Shown piece after piece: positions 1-8,652 of a DNA stretch of 42,845 bases (positions are counted from its first letter, which is position 1; every line of letters starts with the position of its first letter). A program made the translations under genes and the position numbers. The stretch lies in NCBI GenBank assembly GCA_021604865.1, contig BQJU01000063.1:1-42845 (forward strand), read 5' to 3'. The DNA is from Saprospiraceae bacterium. Lineage in GTDB: Bacteria; Bacteroidota; Bacteroidia; Chitinophagales; Saprospiraceae. The notes below the pieces were generated by a model. It was given only the letters and a program-made list of their open reading frames with translations, did no database searches and was not told where the DNA came from.

Positions 1-7
1 CATACCC

Positions 8-116
8 TGAGGTACGGACAAGAAAAGTAACGAAGTATCATCGAAAAAGTGATCCTTTGCAGCCAAAATAGCTTGCCCCGATCTTGCATCGGGGTTGGCC
101 TCCAAATAAGCTCTAA
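8..116 (+). repeat. Dispersed intergenic repeat, copy A
   Basis: This stretch of about 109 bases is nearly identical to 16162-16270. It runs from a TGAGGTA start through GCAGCCAAAATAGCTTGCC to the end motif TTGGCCTCCAAATAAGC. It holds a small perfect hairpin, CCCCGAT/ATCGGGG, at 76-94, which is degraded in the second copy. Parts of it, GGATTCTTTGCAGCCAAA and CTCCAAACA, recur at 28673-28710. It contains no gene. The pattern suggests a non-autonomous repeat family; what moves it is unknown. Confidence 0.75.
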
Positions 117-268
117 CAGTATTTCTTCTTGAGCAGTACGGTTACCGCTTTTTTCTTAACGGCCAATGCTCCTATGCCGGAACCCACCCGCACATTGTGC
201 ATGTTTAGTGGCTGGTTGGGTGGTAGGAGACTGGTGTGGTTTAGAAGGTTTAGGATAGAAACGGTGAT

Positions 269-372
269 TTACACCAGAGTAGCTCTTTCCTGTTCGTACA
301 TCTTTTTCAATTCTTCTTTCAGGCGACGAAGCCTCGGCGTAGTTGCTCCAAAGGGAAACTGGTTTAGATAGG
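269..372 (-). pseudogene. Possible C-terminal tail of a lost gene
   Basis: On the minus strand an open frame without a start codon reads into a charged, helix-like tail (RLRRLKEELKKMYEQERA) and stops at 269-271; a TAA lies in frame just upstream at about 373. The lysine/glutamate-rich ending looks more like protein than the surrounding G/T-rich, repetitive DNA. It could be the last 30 or so codons of a deleted gene, such as a secreted enzyme with a coiled tail, but I cannot name the family. The rest of 117-476 holds imperfect inverted repeats of GGTTTAGG-type sequence (about 225-260 against 425-465) and no recognisable gene. Confidence 0.25.
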
Positions 373-476
373 TTTAGGGCTGCAGAGGTGAGGGAGTGTC
401 CGGTTAAGCCAACTACCCCGATCCTAAAGCCTAAAAACCTACCCCCTAAAACCTTTTTTGGCTGGTTCCGAACCTA

Positions 477-926
477 TTACATTTCCTTCTCAAAACAAAC
501 ACTATTTTCATCCTCAGCATATTGCCCGTAATTCGGGATCAACTGATAGCCATTTTTCTTATACAGCCGGATAGCATTCGGTTGCCTTATGCCCGTTTCT
601 AAAATGCACCGGGCAACGGACAATTCGGTAGCCCATTTCTCCAATTCAGCCAGTATTCTGGTAGCGATCCCCTTTCCTCTGGACTCTGGGTAAACATACA
701 TTCGTTTTATTTCCAGGGTATTCAGCTCGTATTGCTTCATCGCTCCGCAGCCTACAGGTATTTCATTTTCATAAGCCACTATCGCATATTTGATCTCACT
801 AGTTTTGTTGAATTGAGCATAAAAGGCATAGTCATCTCCATCTACCTCTGCTAATTCAGCATCAAGATGTTTAACGAGCAATAGGAAATCTCTGTTTGTT
901 GGATCTGTTCTAATTAATTGGACCAT
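477..926 (-). CDS. GNAT family N-acetyltransferase
   Basis: A 149-residue protein of the GNAT superfamily, which transfers the acetyl group of acetyl-CoA to an amine. It is cytoplasmic, with no signal peptide. The acetyl-CoA-binding motif A is clear: strand LEIKRMYVYPESRGKG at about residues 72-87, where RGKGIA is the pyrophosphate-binding loop, followed by the helix ATRILAELEKWA. A typical GNAT C-terminal signature, NAIRLYKKNGY, follows at about 117-127. The length is usual for a single-domain GNAT. The substrate cannot be read from the sequence. It stands alone: the next gene on the same strand ends about 680 bases away across a non-coding gap that also carries a small GAAGGT tandem repeat near 990-1015. 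Confidence 0.9.
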   Translation of the reverse strand: MVQLIRTDPTNRDFLLLVKHLDAELAEVDGDDYAFYAQFNKTSEIKYAIVAYENEIPVGCGAMKQYELNTLEIKRMYVYPESRGKGIATRILAELEKWATELSVARCILETGIRQPNAIRLYKKNGYQLIPNYGQYAEDENSVCFEKEM

Positions 927-1030
927 TTTTGCCCAATTTAAGTTTTTCTATACAAATATGCACTAACACCAATCCGGCACCTCTCAGTGTAAGAAGGTGA
1001 AGGTGAAGGTGCCAGATTCGTCCACTTATT

Positions 1031-4000
1031 TCACCTCATCATTCTCTCACCACACCGCAACACCCGATACAACTCACTGCCCTTAGACAGCAGCTGTCCA
1101 CCACCCGTACCACTACCGCCACCATCATCCGCTTTGAAAGCTTCAAATGTCGGATATTCAATCCCTTTAGCCTCGCGTTTGGTCAGTTTTTTATTGATCT
1201 CCATTAAGTCATTGGCCAGGATGACATCGAAGCGTTGTTGTACCGCCTTAACATCACGGTCCAGCACATCCGTGCGTTTTACCTGGGAATCAGAAGGACG
1301 GCCTGGATAAGAGCTCACCTGCCGGTAGAGGTTCGATACCCGCTCACGGATCATCTCTCCCTCATCGACGTAGAAGTCGCCATCCAGCGATACGATGGTA
1401 TTTTTTTCCTGCTTTACCTTTTGAGCCAGTTGCTTCAGGTCTTTCTTTACACGAGGTTCCTTTTCAATTAGTGCATTAGCCTGATTTTCCAGCAGGCTAT
1501 ACACTTCGTAGATATAGGCCAGTTGTTCCGTCATATTATACAGGCGCAAGGTAACGGCCCGTTGCAGTACCCGATCCTCTTTTGAGTAGGGTGCATCAGG
1601 ATCATTGATCAACTCAAAAGTCGTCTCAAAAGTATCCTTACCTTTCACCAGTTTCACATCGTATTTGCCCGCCTGCAGGTTGGGACCAAAGAGGGAGCCA
1701 AAGAGCGCCATGCGGTTGTTGGTCGGTGCTGCTTTAGGTCTTTCCAGGGCTGTAGGCATGTTCACTATATTGATACCGGCACTTTTTCCCGCCGGTAGTG
1801 TCTTCAGCAATTCGCCATCCTTCCATACTTCAATATACATTTTGCCAAAGGTATGCCGCTTGCCCATATAATACACGATCTGCGCATTTGAGCTCGGATT
1901 GTCGCCCACAAAATTACCGGAGCCACCAAACCAGCTTCCACCGGCCCCTGGATCACGTAAGACTGTCGGCTGTATCTCAAAAAAGTGCACCTTCGACTCC
2001 GCGACCTCTTCAGACATTTGCCGCAAAGGCGTCAGGTCATCCAGTATAATGACACCTCGGCCGTGGGTACCCAATACAAGGGAGCCTTCCCGCTCCTGAA
2101 TCACCATATCGCGTACGCCCACCTTGGGGATATTGTTTTCAAAACGAGCCCAGCTACTACCGCCATCTACTGAAATGTAGAGGCCAAACTCCGTACCCAG
2201 AAATAATAAATCTGGATTTACGGGGTCTTGTCGTACAGATAGCGCATACCCCTCTACAGCTGCCGTGGCCAGATTTTTCCAGCTTTTACCCCCATCGCTT
2301 GTTTTGTATAGGTAGGTCTTTCCATCACCAGTACGGTGACCGTCAAAGGTCACAAAAGCCGTATTGCGATCAAAACGTCCCGGCTCAATGAAGGTCACCC
2401 AGGTATTCAGCGGCAGGTCGGGCACATTGCCTACTACATTGGTCCAGGTCTTTCCGGCATCCATGGTCACCTGCAAATTGCCATCGTCAGTACCCACCCA
2501 GATCGTTTGACCGTCCTGGTAAGATTCTGCAATGCTGTACACCGTACAGTGATTTTCAGCAGTAGAGTTGTCGACACTCAAACCACCTGATTCGTGTTGC
2601 TTCTGTTTTTCTGAATCATCGGTGGTCAGGTCGGAAGAAATGCGCTTCCAGGAATCGCCCATGTCTTCGGATACAAACAGGTATTGCGCACCAAAATACA
2701 TCCGGTTAGGATTGGTCGGGCTGAGGTGAATCGGGGCATTCCAGTTGTAGCGAAACTTTTCTTCCCCATCAGCAGGATAGGGTTGTATATCTTTAGCCTG
2801 GCCTGTTTTTTTGTTGTAGCGCACCAGGTTACCACCTTGATATTCACAAAATACAACGTCTTCTTCCACCGGATGACGGAAGGAATAAAATCCATCGCCG
2901 CCAAAGGTATTTTTCCAGTCTGAATTGCCAATGCCACCTGCCTTACGCGATGGCGCAAACCAGGAACCATTGTCCTGCAAACCACCGTATACATTAAAAG
3001 GCTGGTCATTGTCCACACTGACATGATAAAACTGAGAAACCGGCAGATTCATCCACATTTTAAAAGAGAACCCACGGTCGAAGGACTCGTACATGCCACC
3101 GTCAGTAGCCACCAACACGTGTTTGGTATTGGCCGGATCAATCCAAATATCGTGGATATCACTGTGTACCGTGCCATCAATTTGCCGAAAGCGGTCTCCG
3201 CGATCTTCACTGATAATCGCCTGCAATCCACACTTCATCACAATACTGTCATTGAGTGGGTCAACCACCATATTGGAAAAATAAAAAGGCCGTACGGTGG
3301 TATTAAAGTCGTTGTTAACCTTTTTCCAGTTGGCTCCCTGATCCGTTGAAAGGTACAAGCCTTTTCCATCCTTGCTTTTGCATTCTACCGCCACATAAAT
3401 GACCTGACCGTTGGATGGAGCTACGGCTATAGCCATGCGTCCCAGCATTTCTTTAGGCAAGCCCTCTTGTATAGGTTTCCAGTTTTTGCCACCATCCGTA
3501 CTTTTATACAATCCACTTTTGCCATTCAGCCCAGAGTCAAACGACCAGGGATAACGGCGGTGGCTCCACATAGCGGCATACAATATTTCCGGATTATCCG
3601 GGTCGATATCTAGGTCTGCCGCACCCGTATTTTCATCAATGTATAATACCCTTTCCCAGTTCTCTCCACCATCCGTGGTTTTATAGACGCCGCGTTCTTC
3701 ATTAGCATTCCACAAGTGCCCCTGTGCCGCCACATAGACCGTATTCGGTTGCTCAGGATGCACAATAATATCGCTGATGTGTTCTGAATTTTCCAGGCCC
3801 ATCAGTTTCCAGCTGGTACCGCCATTGGTTGATTTATAGACACCGGTCCCTACCGATATACTATTGCGCGTCCAGGGTTCACCTGTGCCTACCCATACCG
3901 TTTCCGGCGCACTGGGAGCAATGGCCACCTTTCCTATAGACTGACTATAGTCATCAAATATAGGCCGGAAGGAAGCACCTCCTGACACTGATTTCCATAA

Positions 4001-4201
4001 CCCGCCACTAGCTGAGCCCACATAGATGACTTCAGCCTTGCCAGGTTCTACAGCAATGCTGGATATACGTCCGCTCATCACTGCCGGGCCTATTTGACGG
4101 GCTCGCATGCCTCCAAAAAGTGCGTTGGTCGTCGTTTGAGCAAATAAATTAGGAGAGATAAATGCCAGTACTGGCAATAGGAAGAGTAGGGCTTTTTTCA
4201 T
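1031..4201 (-). CDS. Secreted Asp-box (BNR/VPS10-like) beta-propeller protein
   Basis: A large secreted protein of about 1056 residues. I start it at the ATG at 4201 because a textbook signal peptide begins there (MKKALLFLLPVLAF...LFAQ); the frame is open a further 49 codons upstream but that part is not protein-like. Some ten Asp-box motifs of the form S-x-D-x-G-x-x-W are spread over roughly residues 50-720, for example KSTNGGTSWK, KTTDGGENWE, KSTDGGKNWK and KTSDGGKSWK. These mark the sortilin/VPS10-type propeller annotated in Bacteroidota as glycosyl hydrolase or WD40/YVTN-like protein. The last 300 residues form a helical tail typical of this family. No sialidase active-site arginines can be assigned, so enzymatic activity is unproven. 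It has no T9SS sorting domain. It lies 156 bases downstream of the LolA-like gene on the same strand and could share its transcript. Confidence 0.85.
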   Translation of the reverse strand: MKKALLFLLPVLAFISPNLFAQTTTNALFGGMRARQIGPAVMSGRISSIAVEPGKAEVIYVGSASGGLWKSVSGGASFRPIFDDYSQSIGKVAIAPSAPETVWVGTGEPWTRNSISVGTGVYKSTNGGTSWKLMGLENSEHISDIIVHPEQPNTVYVAAQGHLWNANEERGVYKTTDGGENWERVLYIDENTGAADLDIDPDNPEILYAAMWSHRRYPWSFDSGLNGKSGLYKSTDGGKNWKPIQEGLPKEMLGRMAIAVAPSNGQVIYVAVECKSKDGKGLYLSTDQGANWKKVNNDFNTTVRPFYFSNMVVDPLNDSIVMKCGLQAIISEDRGDRFRQIDGTVHSDIHDIWIDPANTKHVLVATDGGMYESFDRGFSFKMWMNLPVSQFYHVSVDNDQPFNVYGGLQDNGSWFAPSRKAGGIGNSDWKNTFGGDGFYSFRHPVEEDVVFCEYQGGNLVRYNKKTGQAKDIQPYPADGEEKFRYNWNAPIHLSPTNPNRMYFGAQYLFVSEDMGDSWKRISSDLTTDDSEKQKQHESGGLSVDNSTAENHCTVYSIAESYQDGQTIWVGTDDGNLQVTMDAGKTWTNVVGNVPDLPLNTWVTFIEPGRFDRNTAFVTFDGHRTGDGKTYLYKTSDGGKSWKNLATAAVEGYALSVRQDPVNPDLLFLGTEFGLYISVDGGSSWARFENNIPKVGVRDMVIQEREGSLVLGTHGRGVIILDDLTPLRQMSEEVAESKVHFFEIQPTVLRDPGAGGSWFGGSGNFVGDNPSSNAQIVYYMGKRHTFGKMYIEVWKDGELLKTLPAGKSAGINIVNMPTALERPKAAPTNNRMALFGSLFGPNLQAGKYDVKLVKGKDTFETTFELINDPDAPYSKEDRVLQRAVTLRLYNMTEQLAYIYEVYSLLENQANALIEKEPRVKKDLKQLAQKVKQEKNTIVSLDGDFYVDEGEMIRERVSNLYRQVSSYPGRPSDSQVKRTDVLDRDVKAVQQRFDVILANDLMEINKKLTKREAKGIEYPTFEAFKADDGGGSGTGGGQLLSKGSELYRVLRCGERMMR

Positions 4202-4357
4202 TGTTAGAAAAAGATGAGGCCGGAACGGAAGCTGATCCGGTTGATTAGACAAAAATTGATTACACAACAGAACTGGAAGAGAATGAAGGAGCATTGAGTG
4301 ATGGGGAAAGGGCTTTACGCTCCCTCTCTCCATCACCATGTCTCCCACTCTTAACTA

Positions 4358-5104
4358 CTACTTATCATCCACCGCCGGAGCAGTTTCTTTTTTCGGGTAG
4401 ACAAACATCGCTTCATCCACTTCCGGGTTAAGCTCCACGGATACTACAGTAATCTTGTTGAAAGACTGGCCTGCAATTTTCGTTTCAATAAAAAATGGAA
4501 AATACATGCCATCCACTTCCTGGTAGTCACTAAAATACGTCTCCGCCTCCTGTCCTTTCATCTGGCCCGATTCAATCACCTTTTTGGTCATGATCGGCAC
4601 AGCGTTTTCCGTTTCGAAGTAGTGATATTCTACCTTACCATTCTTCTTGGTCAGTTTCACTTCGTAGGTTTCTGCACCCTCTACTTCTGCGGTGCCCACC
4701 AATTCTACCGTGTGTCCTTTATCTTTGTAGTTTATAAAAGGGCTATCAAATTCCTCTTCTGTAAACTCTTTTGCTTCAGCTTCAGGCATTTTTTGAGCTT
4801 CAGTAGCTCCCATAAATGGGTTGATTGTCCAAGCTGTTTCTCCATCATAAGCCTGTACCAACTCCTTGCCCTGTACACTAAATGTCATGTATTGTTTGTT
4901 TGGCTTAGCGGCAATGATCGTACCAGGAAAGTCCATACCTCCCATGTGCATCTTGCCTGAAACCTTCGTCGTTTTCAGGTTTTCCCAGTTTTCCAATCCT
5001 CCGGTATTTTCAAAGTAATTGGCCAGGATCTCGTCAATGGTTTGTGCCTGTACGCTCACCGTTGTAGCAACAGCAATCAATAAAAAAAATAGTCTTTTCA
5101 ACAT
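4358..5104 (-). CDS. LolA-like outer membrane lipoprotein-sorting family protein
   Basis: A 248-residue exported protein. I chose the ATG at 5104 because a signal peptide starts there (MLKRLFFLLIAVATTVSVQAQ); the longer open frame upstream runs through a GC-rich non-coding island. The body resembles the LolA/LolB-like beta-barrel group common in Bacteroidota: an N-terminal helix IDEILANYFENTGG, then alternating strands with AYDGETAWTINPF at about 85-97 and YFSDYQEVDGMYFPFFIE at about 195-212. Such proteins are periplasmic and are thought to bind lipid or lipoprotein acyl chains, but this subgroup is usually only called outer membrane lipoprotein-sorting protein and its exact job is not known. 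It ends in a short acidic tail. The neighbour downstream is another exported protein. Confidence 0.75.
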   Translation of the reverse strand: MLKRLFFLLIAVATTVSVQAQTIDEILANYFENTGGLENWENLKTTKVSGKMHMGGMDFPGTIIAAKPNKQYMTFSVQGKELVQAYDGETAWTINPFMGATEAQKMPEAEAKEFTEEEFDSPFINYKDKGHTVELVGTAEVEGAETYEVKLTKKNGKVEYHYFETENAVPIMTKKVIESGQMKGQEAETYFSDYQEVDGMYFPFFIETKIAGQSFNKITVVSVELNPEVDEAMFVYPKKETAPAVDDK

Positions 5105-5202
5105 TTTCTGTTTTTTTGGTTTGTGTGTGCAAAATAAACGATAATTCCCTCCGGAAAAATATAATTCTCGATAAAAACTGCTCATTTTTCGATAGAAAAG
5201 GC

Positions 5203-5390
5203 GTTTGGGGCTTTCCCCGCCCACCTTCGCCCTTCTTAGGTCGGGCTTCGGCGGGCGGGGCCGGTCCCTTCCGGGCTCGGCATTCGCCTCGGTGCTGTGC
5301 ACTCGCTCCTGCGTCGCGCCCCTCCAGGCACCTAAGCCGGGCAGTTCGGCTTTGGGCGAGCCCCTCGTACGAGTCAATTTTTTGGCTCAA
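5203..5390. other. GC-rich structured intergenic island
   Basis: Nearly 190 bases of strikingly GC-rich sequence lie inside an AT-rich intergenic gap (5105-5545). Several inverted repeats are visible: CCCCGCCC at 5215-5222 against GGGCGGGG at 5253-5260; CCGG/CCGG around 5261-5274; and a GCCG...CGGC pair near 5337-5351. Open frames through it are low-complexity and arginine/proline-rich, which is what random GC-rich DNA gives, so I do not call a protein. It could be a dispersed repeat or the gene for a structured RNA. No known RNA family was recognised. Confidence 0.5.
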
Positions 5391-5545
5391 AACCGCCCTA
5401 ACAAACCACTGATTCCTAGCAACTTTATAGAGCAACTTCCACCTGTAATAATTGAAATTAGCCTTGTTTTGTTGTTTTTTAATGTATAAATTGGAAAACG
5501 CGGAACCAAGCAATAATATCAAAATTAATTTCAATATAAAGACGT

Positions 5546-5650
5546 ATGAATCGCAGCTACCTACTTCCCATTTTTCTGCTTGTGCTTTCTTCTTGTTTTG
5601 TTCATGCACAAAATATGGCACCATTCGTTCAGGAAGGGGCTGAATGGTAA
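5546..5650 (+). pseudogene. Remnant of a secreted-protein gene (signal peptide plus 12 residues)
   Basis: A 34-codon frame starts at ATG 5546 and stops with TAA at 5648. It encodes a complete signal peptide (MNRSYLLPIFLLVLSSC...AQ) followed by only NMAPFVQEGAEW. The mature start, with its ...F-V-Q-E-G-A-E-W pattern, is what begins many T9SS-exported Bacteroidota proteins of several hundred residues, so this is most simply the 5' end of a larger gene whose remainder is gone. No continuation in another frame was recognised before the terminator at 5781. A sequence like TATAAATTGG at about 5484-5493 may be the surviving -7 promoter box. Confidence 0.55.
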
Positions 5651-5780
5651 ACTATTGCCAAGACAACGTTTTTCTAAAGGAGCTCAAAAACTTGATTATA
5701 ACCTCAACTCAGCTTTACCGCCAGGGCAAAAGGTCGCTTGCAGCTCCTTTTTCGGCAACCAAATGAATTTGGTCGGTACA

Positions 5781-5816
5781 AAAAAACCGGCACCAAAAGA
5801 TTGATGCCGGTTTTTT
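5781..5816 (-). terminator. Terminator downstream of the nqr operon
   Basis: A perfect hairpin with stem AAAAAACCGGCA/TGCCGGTTTTTT and a 12-base loop lies about 30 bases past the nqrF stop codon. Read on the minus strand it is a GC-rich stem followed by a T run, the classic intrinsic form. Its A/T-flanked stem also lets it work in the plus direction. Confidence 0.85.
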
Positions 5817-5846
5817 GATTACTACCCAATAAATTGGTGGGTACGA

Positions 5847-7148
5847 TTAACCACCAAAGTCGTCAAAGGCAATATTCTCTTCGGGTACGCCCAGGTTGTC
5901 CAGGGTTTTGATGACCGAGTCGTTCATCAATGGCGGGCCACAGAAGTAGTATTCGATTTCTTCCGGCTCGGGGTGGTTTTTCAGGTACTGCTCGTATACT
6001 ACGGGCATGATGTATCCTTTAAAGCCATCACCCGGTGCATCCATATTTTCTTTGATCTGCCAGTTGTCTTCCGGCAGGGGATTATCAAGCGCTACATAGA
6101 AACGGAAATTCGGATATTCTTTTTCAATCTCGCGAAACTGATCGATATAGAATAACTCGCGGCGCGTACGTCCACCATACCAGAAAGAAACTTTCCGATC
6201 GGTTGTTTTAAGCGTATGAAACAAGTGAAACAGGTGTGAACGCAACGGCGCCATACCCGCACCACCACCGATATACAACATCTCTTTTTTGGTAGGCTTG
6301 ATAAAAAATTCACCGTAAGGTCCAGAAATCGTCACCTTATCACCAGGTTTTTTATCAAAAACATAGCTTGAACAAACCCCCGGATTTACATTCATCCAGC
6401 CACCGTTTTTACGGTCAAAAGGAGGGGTAGCAATCCGGATATTCAGCATCACGATATTACCTTCCGCAGGGTGGTTGGCCATAGAGTAAGCACGAAACTC
6501 CTCCTCATCATTCACCATTTTCAGGTCCCAGAGCTTGTATTGATCCCATTCTCCCTGGAATTTTTTAGGATCATCATGGTGTTCCGGGTGGGCCGAAATA
6601 TCCATATTTTTATAATCAACTGAGATTTTCGGTACGTCAATCTGGACATATCCACCACTTTCAAAATCTAGGGTTTCTCCTTCCGGCAATTTCACGATAA
6701 ATTCCTTAATAAAGGTCGCTACGTTGTAGTTGGACACCACTTCACACTCCCACTTCTTGATCCCGAAAATTTCTTCCGGTACCCGGATTTCCATATCCTC
6801 ACGCACCTTCACCTGGCAGGCCAGGCGTTTCTTTTCCGCCACTTCCCTACGTGTCAGGTGGTTGAGTTCCGTTGGCAACACATCACCTCCACCGGCATCC
6901 ACATGACATTCGCACATGGCGCAGGTTCCGCCGCCACCACAAGCTGATGGCAGGAAGATACTTTTTTCAGAAAGCGCAGAGAGCAAAGAAGCTCCCGGCT
7001 GTACCAGCAACGGATTGGCTTCATCACCGTTGATTACAATCTTCACATTTCCCTGAGGAACCAGTTGCTTCCTGGCAAAAATCAACATGAAGGAAAGGGC
7101 CAGGATGACCAGACAGAAGACCAGTACTGCATATAAAATCGTCGTCAT
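5847..7148 (-). CDS. nqrF: Na+-translocating NADH:quinone reductase subunit F
   Basis: NqrF is the NADH-oxidising subunit of the sodium-pumping NADH:ubiquinone oxidoreductase. It passes electrons from FAD to a 2Fe-2S cluster and on to the membrane subunits. The protein has an N-terminal membrane helix (residues 2-25), a plant-type ferredoxin domain with cluster cysteines C70, C76, C79 and C111, and a ferredoxin-reductase domain with the FAD motif RAYSMAN and an NADH-binding GGGAGMAPLRSH stretch. I start at ATG 7148 rather than the upstream GTG at 7172 because the cysteine numbers then match those I recall for Vibrio NqrF. The C-terminus ENIAFDDFGG is the usual one. It is the last gene of nqrABCDEF and is followed by the terminator at 5781-5816. 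Confidence 0.97.
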   Translation of the reverse strand: MTTILYAVLVFCLVILALSFMLIFARKQLVPQGNVKIVINGDEANPLLVQPGASLLSALSEKSIFLPSACGGGGTCAMCECHVDAGGGDVLPTELNHLTRREVAEKKRLACQVKVREDMEIRVPEEIFGIKKWECEVVSNYNVATFIKEFIVKLPEGETLDFESGGYVQIDVPKISVDYKNMDISAHPEHHDDPKKFQGEWDQYKLWDLKMVNDEEEFRAYSMANHPAEGNIVMLNIRIATPPFDRKNGGWMNVNPGVCSSYVFDKKPGDKVTISGPYGEFFIKPTKKEMLYIGGGAGMAPLRSHLFHLFHTLKTTDRKVSFWYGGRTRRELFYIDQFREIEKEYPNFRFYVALDNPLPEDNWQIKENMDAPGDGFKGYIMPVVYEQYLKNHPEPEEIEYYFCGPPLMNDSVIKTLDNLGVPEENIAFDDFGG

Positions 7149-7222
7149 CGCGATAATTTTTGGTTCTTTCACAAAGCTGGCGATCTATCAAAGTCACCCG
7201 ATTTGCAAAAAAAGAATAATGT

Positions 7223-7834
7223 TTATTTAGCTGCGGTAAAAACCGCCGGGTCGATACCCATCAAACTCATAAAAGCGATACCCATCAGGCCGGTCAGGAT
7301 AAAAGCCATGCCCAGTCCACGCAATGCCGGTGGTACATTGGAGTAGCGGATTTTTTCCCGGATCGCTGCAATAGCAATAATGGCCAGGAACCAGCCAAAA
7401 CCACCGCCTAATCCAAAGGCAACTGATTCGGTCAGATTGTATTCCCGAGACACCATAAAGAGGGAACCACCCAGGATGGCACAGTTTACCGTAATCAGCG
7501 GCAAGAAGATACCCAAGGCAGCATAAAGGCCCGGAGAGAATTTTTCTACCACCATTTCCACAAGCTGTACCATAGAGGCAATTACAGCAATGAAAAGGAT
7601 AAACCGTAAAAAGGTCAGGTCAATACCCAACAAGCCATTTTCAGATAGCAAATACTCGCTGATTAGCCAGTTGATCGGCATGGTAATCCCCAATACGAAG
7701 ATAACTGCCAAACCAAGGCCAAAGGCGGTTTTCACCGTTTTGGAGACGGCCAGATAAGAACACATGCCAAGGAAATAAGCCAACACCAGGTTTTCAATGA
7801 AGGCCGCTTTTATAAATACATTTAAAAATTCCAT
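7223..7834 (-). CDS. nqrE: Na+-translocating NADH:quinone reductase subunit E
   Basis: NqrE is one of two homologous integral membrane subunits (NqrD/NqrE) that together hold an iron centre in the middle of the membrane and form part of the sodium path. The 203-residue protein has about six hydrophobic helices. The family-diagnostic cysteines are present at C25 ([10 protein letters not shown]) and C118 ([10 protein letters not shown]). The conserved GGFGWFLAI and [17 protein letters not shown] segments follow. The length is normal for the family. It lies 49 bases downstream of nqrD and 74 bases upstream of nqrF on the same strand. Confidence 0.97.
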   Translation of the reverse strand: MEFLNVFIKAAFIENLVLAYFLGMCSYLAVSKTVKTAFGLGLAVIFVLGITMPINWLISEYLLSENGLLGIDLTFLRFILFIAVIASMVQLVEMVVEKFSPGLYAALGIFLPLITVNCAILGGSLFMVSREYNLTESVAFGLGGGFGWFLAIIAIAAIREKIRYSNVPPALRGLGMAFILTGLMGIAFMSLMGIDPAVFTAAK

Positions 7835-7883
7835 GTCTATCTGTTTAAAAGATCGATCTCAAATTTGATTCAACAAGCTATCC

Positions 7884-8603
7884 CTAGGATACGTCTACCA
7901 GCTTTTGGTTATAGCTACGCTGTATCCAGATGAAAATGCCGATAAGAAACATCGCTGCTGCCGGCAACACCATCAGGTTGTTGTTAGCGTACCAACCAAA
8001 CAAGACGCTCTGGGTGGTATCGATCATATAGGCATCTGTTGCGCCGATAATTTTGAGCTCAATCGGGCTACCTGCAAAGAGGCTACCTTTCCCAAAGATT
8101 TCGCGTACAATACCCACCATGATCAGAATCACACCATAACCCAATCCGTTACCGATACCATCAATAAACGATCGCCAAGGCTTATTTGCCATTGCGAAAG
8201 CTTCCAGACGTCCCATAACAATACAGTTCGTGATGATCAGTCCAATATACACGGAAAGTTGCTTGTAAATCGGGTAGTTCAAATACCGTAAGGTCAGTTC
8301 TACCATCGTCACCAAAGAGGCAATGATGACCAGCTGTACAATCATCCGCACCTGCTTGGGTATATAATTACGAAGTATAGAAGTGAAGAGGTTTGCAAAA
8401 GCTGTCACGAAGATTACTGAAACCGCCATCACTACCGACGGATAGACCAGAGAGGTAACCGCCAGTGCCGAACAGATACCCAATACTTGTACCGTGATCG
8501 GGTTATTGTCGTTTAAGGGATCCACGAGAAGCTTGCGCTCCGCCTTTCCAAACAACGGTTCGGCCTTTTTTACTTGTGGGTCTTTTACCGATGTATCAGC
8601 CAT
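7884..8603 (-). CDS. nqrD: Na+-translocating NADH:quinone reductase subunit D
   Basis: NqrD is the partner of NqrE in the membrane core of the sodium-pumping quinone reductase. The 239-residue protein has a hydrophilic N-terminal stretch of about 30 residues (slightly longer than in proteobacterial homologues) and about six membrane helices. The iron-centre cysteines are C44 (LGICSALAVT) and C127 (IITNCIVMGR). The IGNGLGYG segment at about 166-173 is typical of the family. Its place between nqrC and nqrE is the standard order. Confidence 0.97.
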   Translation of the reverse strand: MADTSVKDPQVKKAEPLFGKAERKLLVDPLNDNNPITVQVLGICSALAVTSLVYPSVVMAVSVIFVTAFANLFTSILRNYIPKQVRMIVQLVIIASLVTMVELTLRYLNYPIYKQLSVYIGLIITNCIVMGRLEAFAMANKPWRSFIDGIGNGLGYGVILIMVGIVREIFGKGSLFAGSPIELKIIGATDAYMIDTTQSVLFGWYANNNLMVLPAAAMFLIGIFIWIQRSYNQKLVDVS

Positions 8604-8652
8604 TTTATTCTATATTATGATTGTCAATGTCTAAATTTCTTTCCTTAATCTA

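Noticed and set aside
129-531. Two plus-strand open frames at the left edge
   Set aside because: They cover repeat and G/T-rich inverted-repeat DNA and overlap the end of the GNAT gene; translations look random.
5205-5489. Open frames through the GC-rich island on both strands
   Set aside because: They are arginine/proline/alanine-rich by composition only, have no family resemblance, and overlap one another in several frames.
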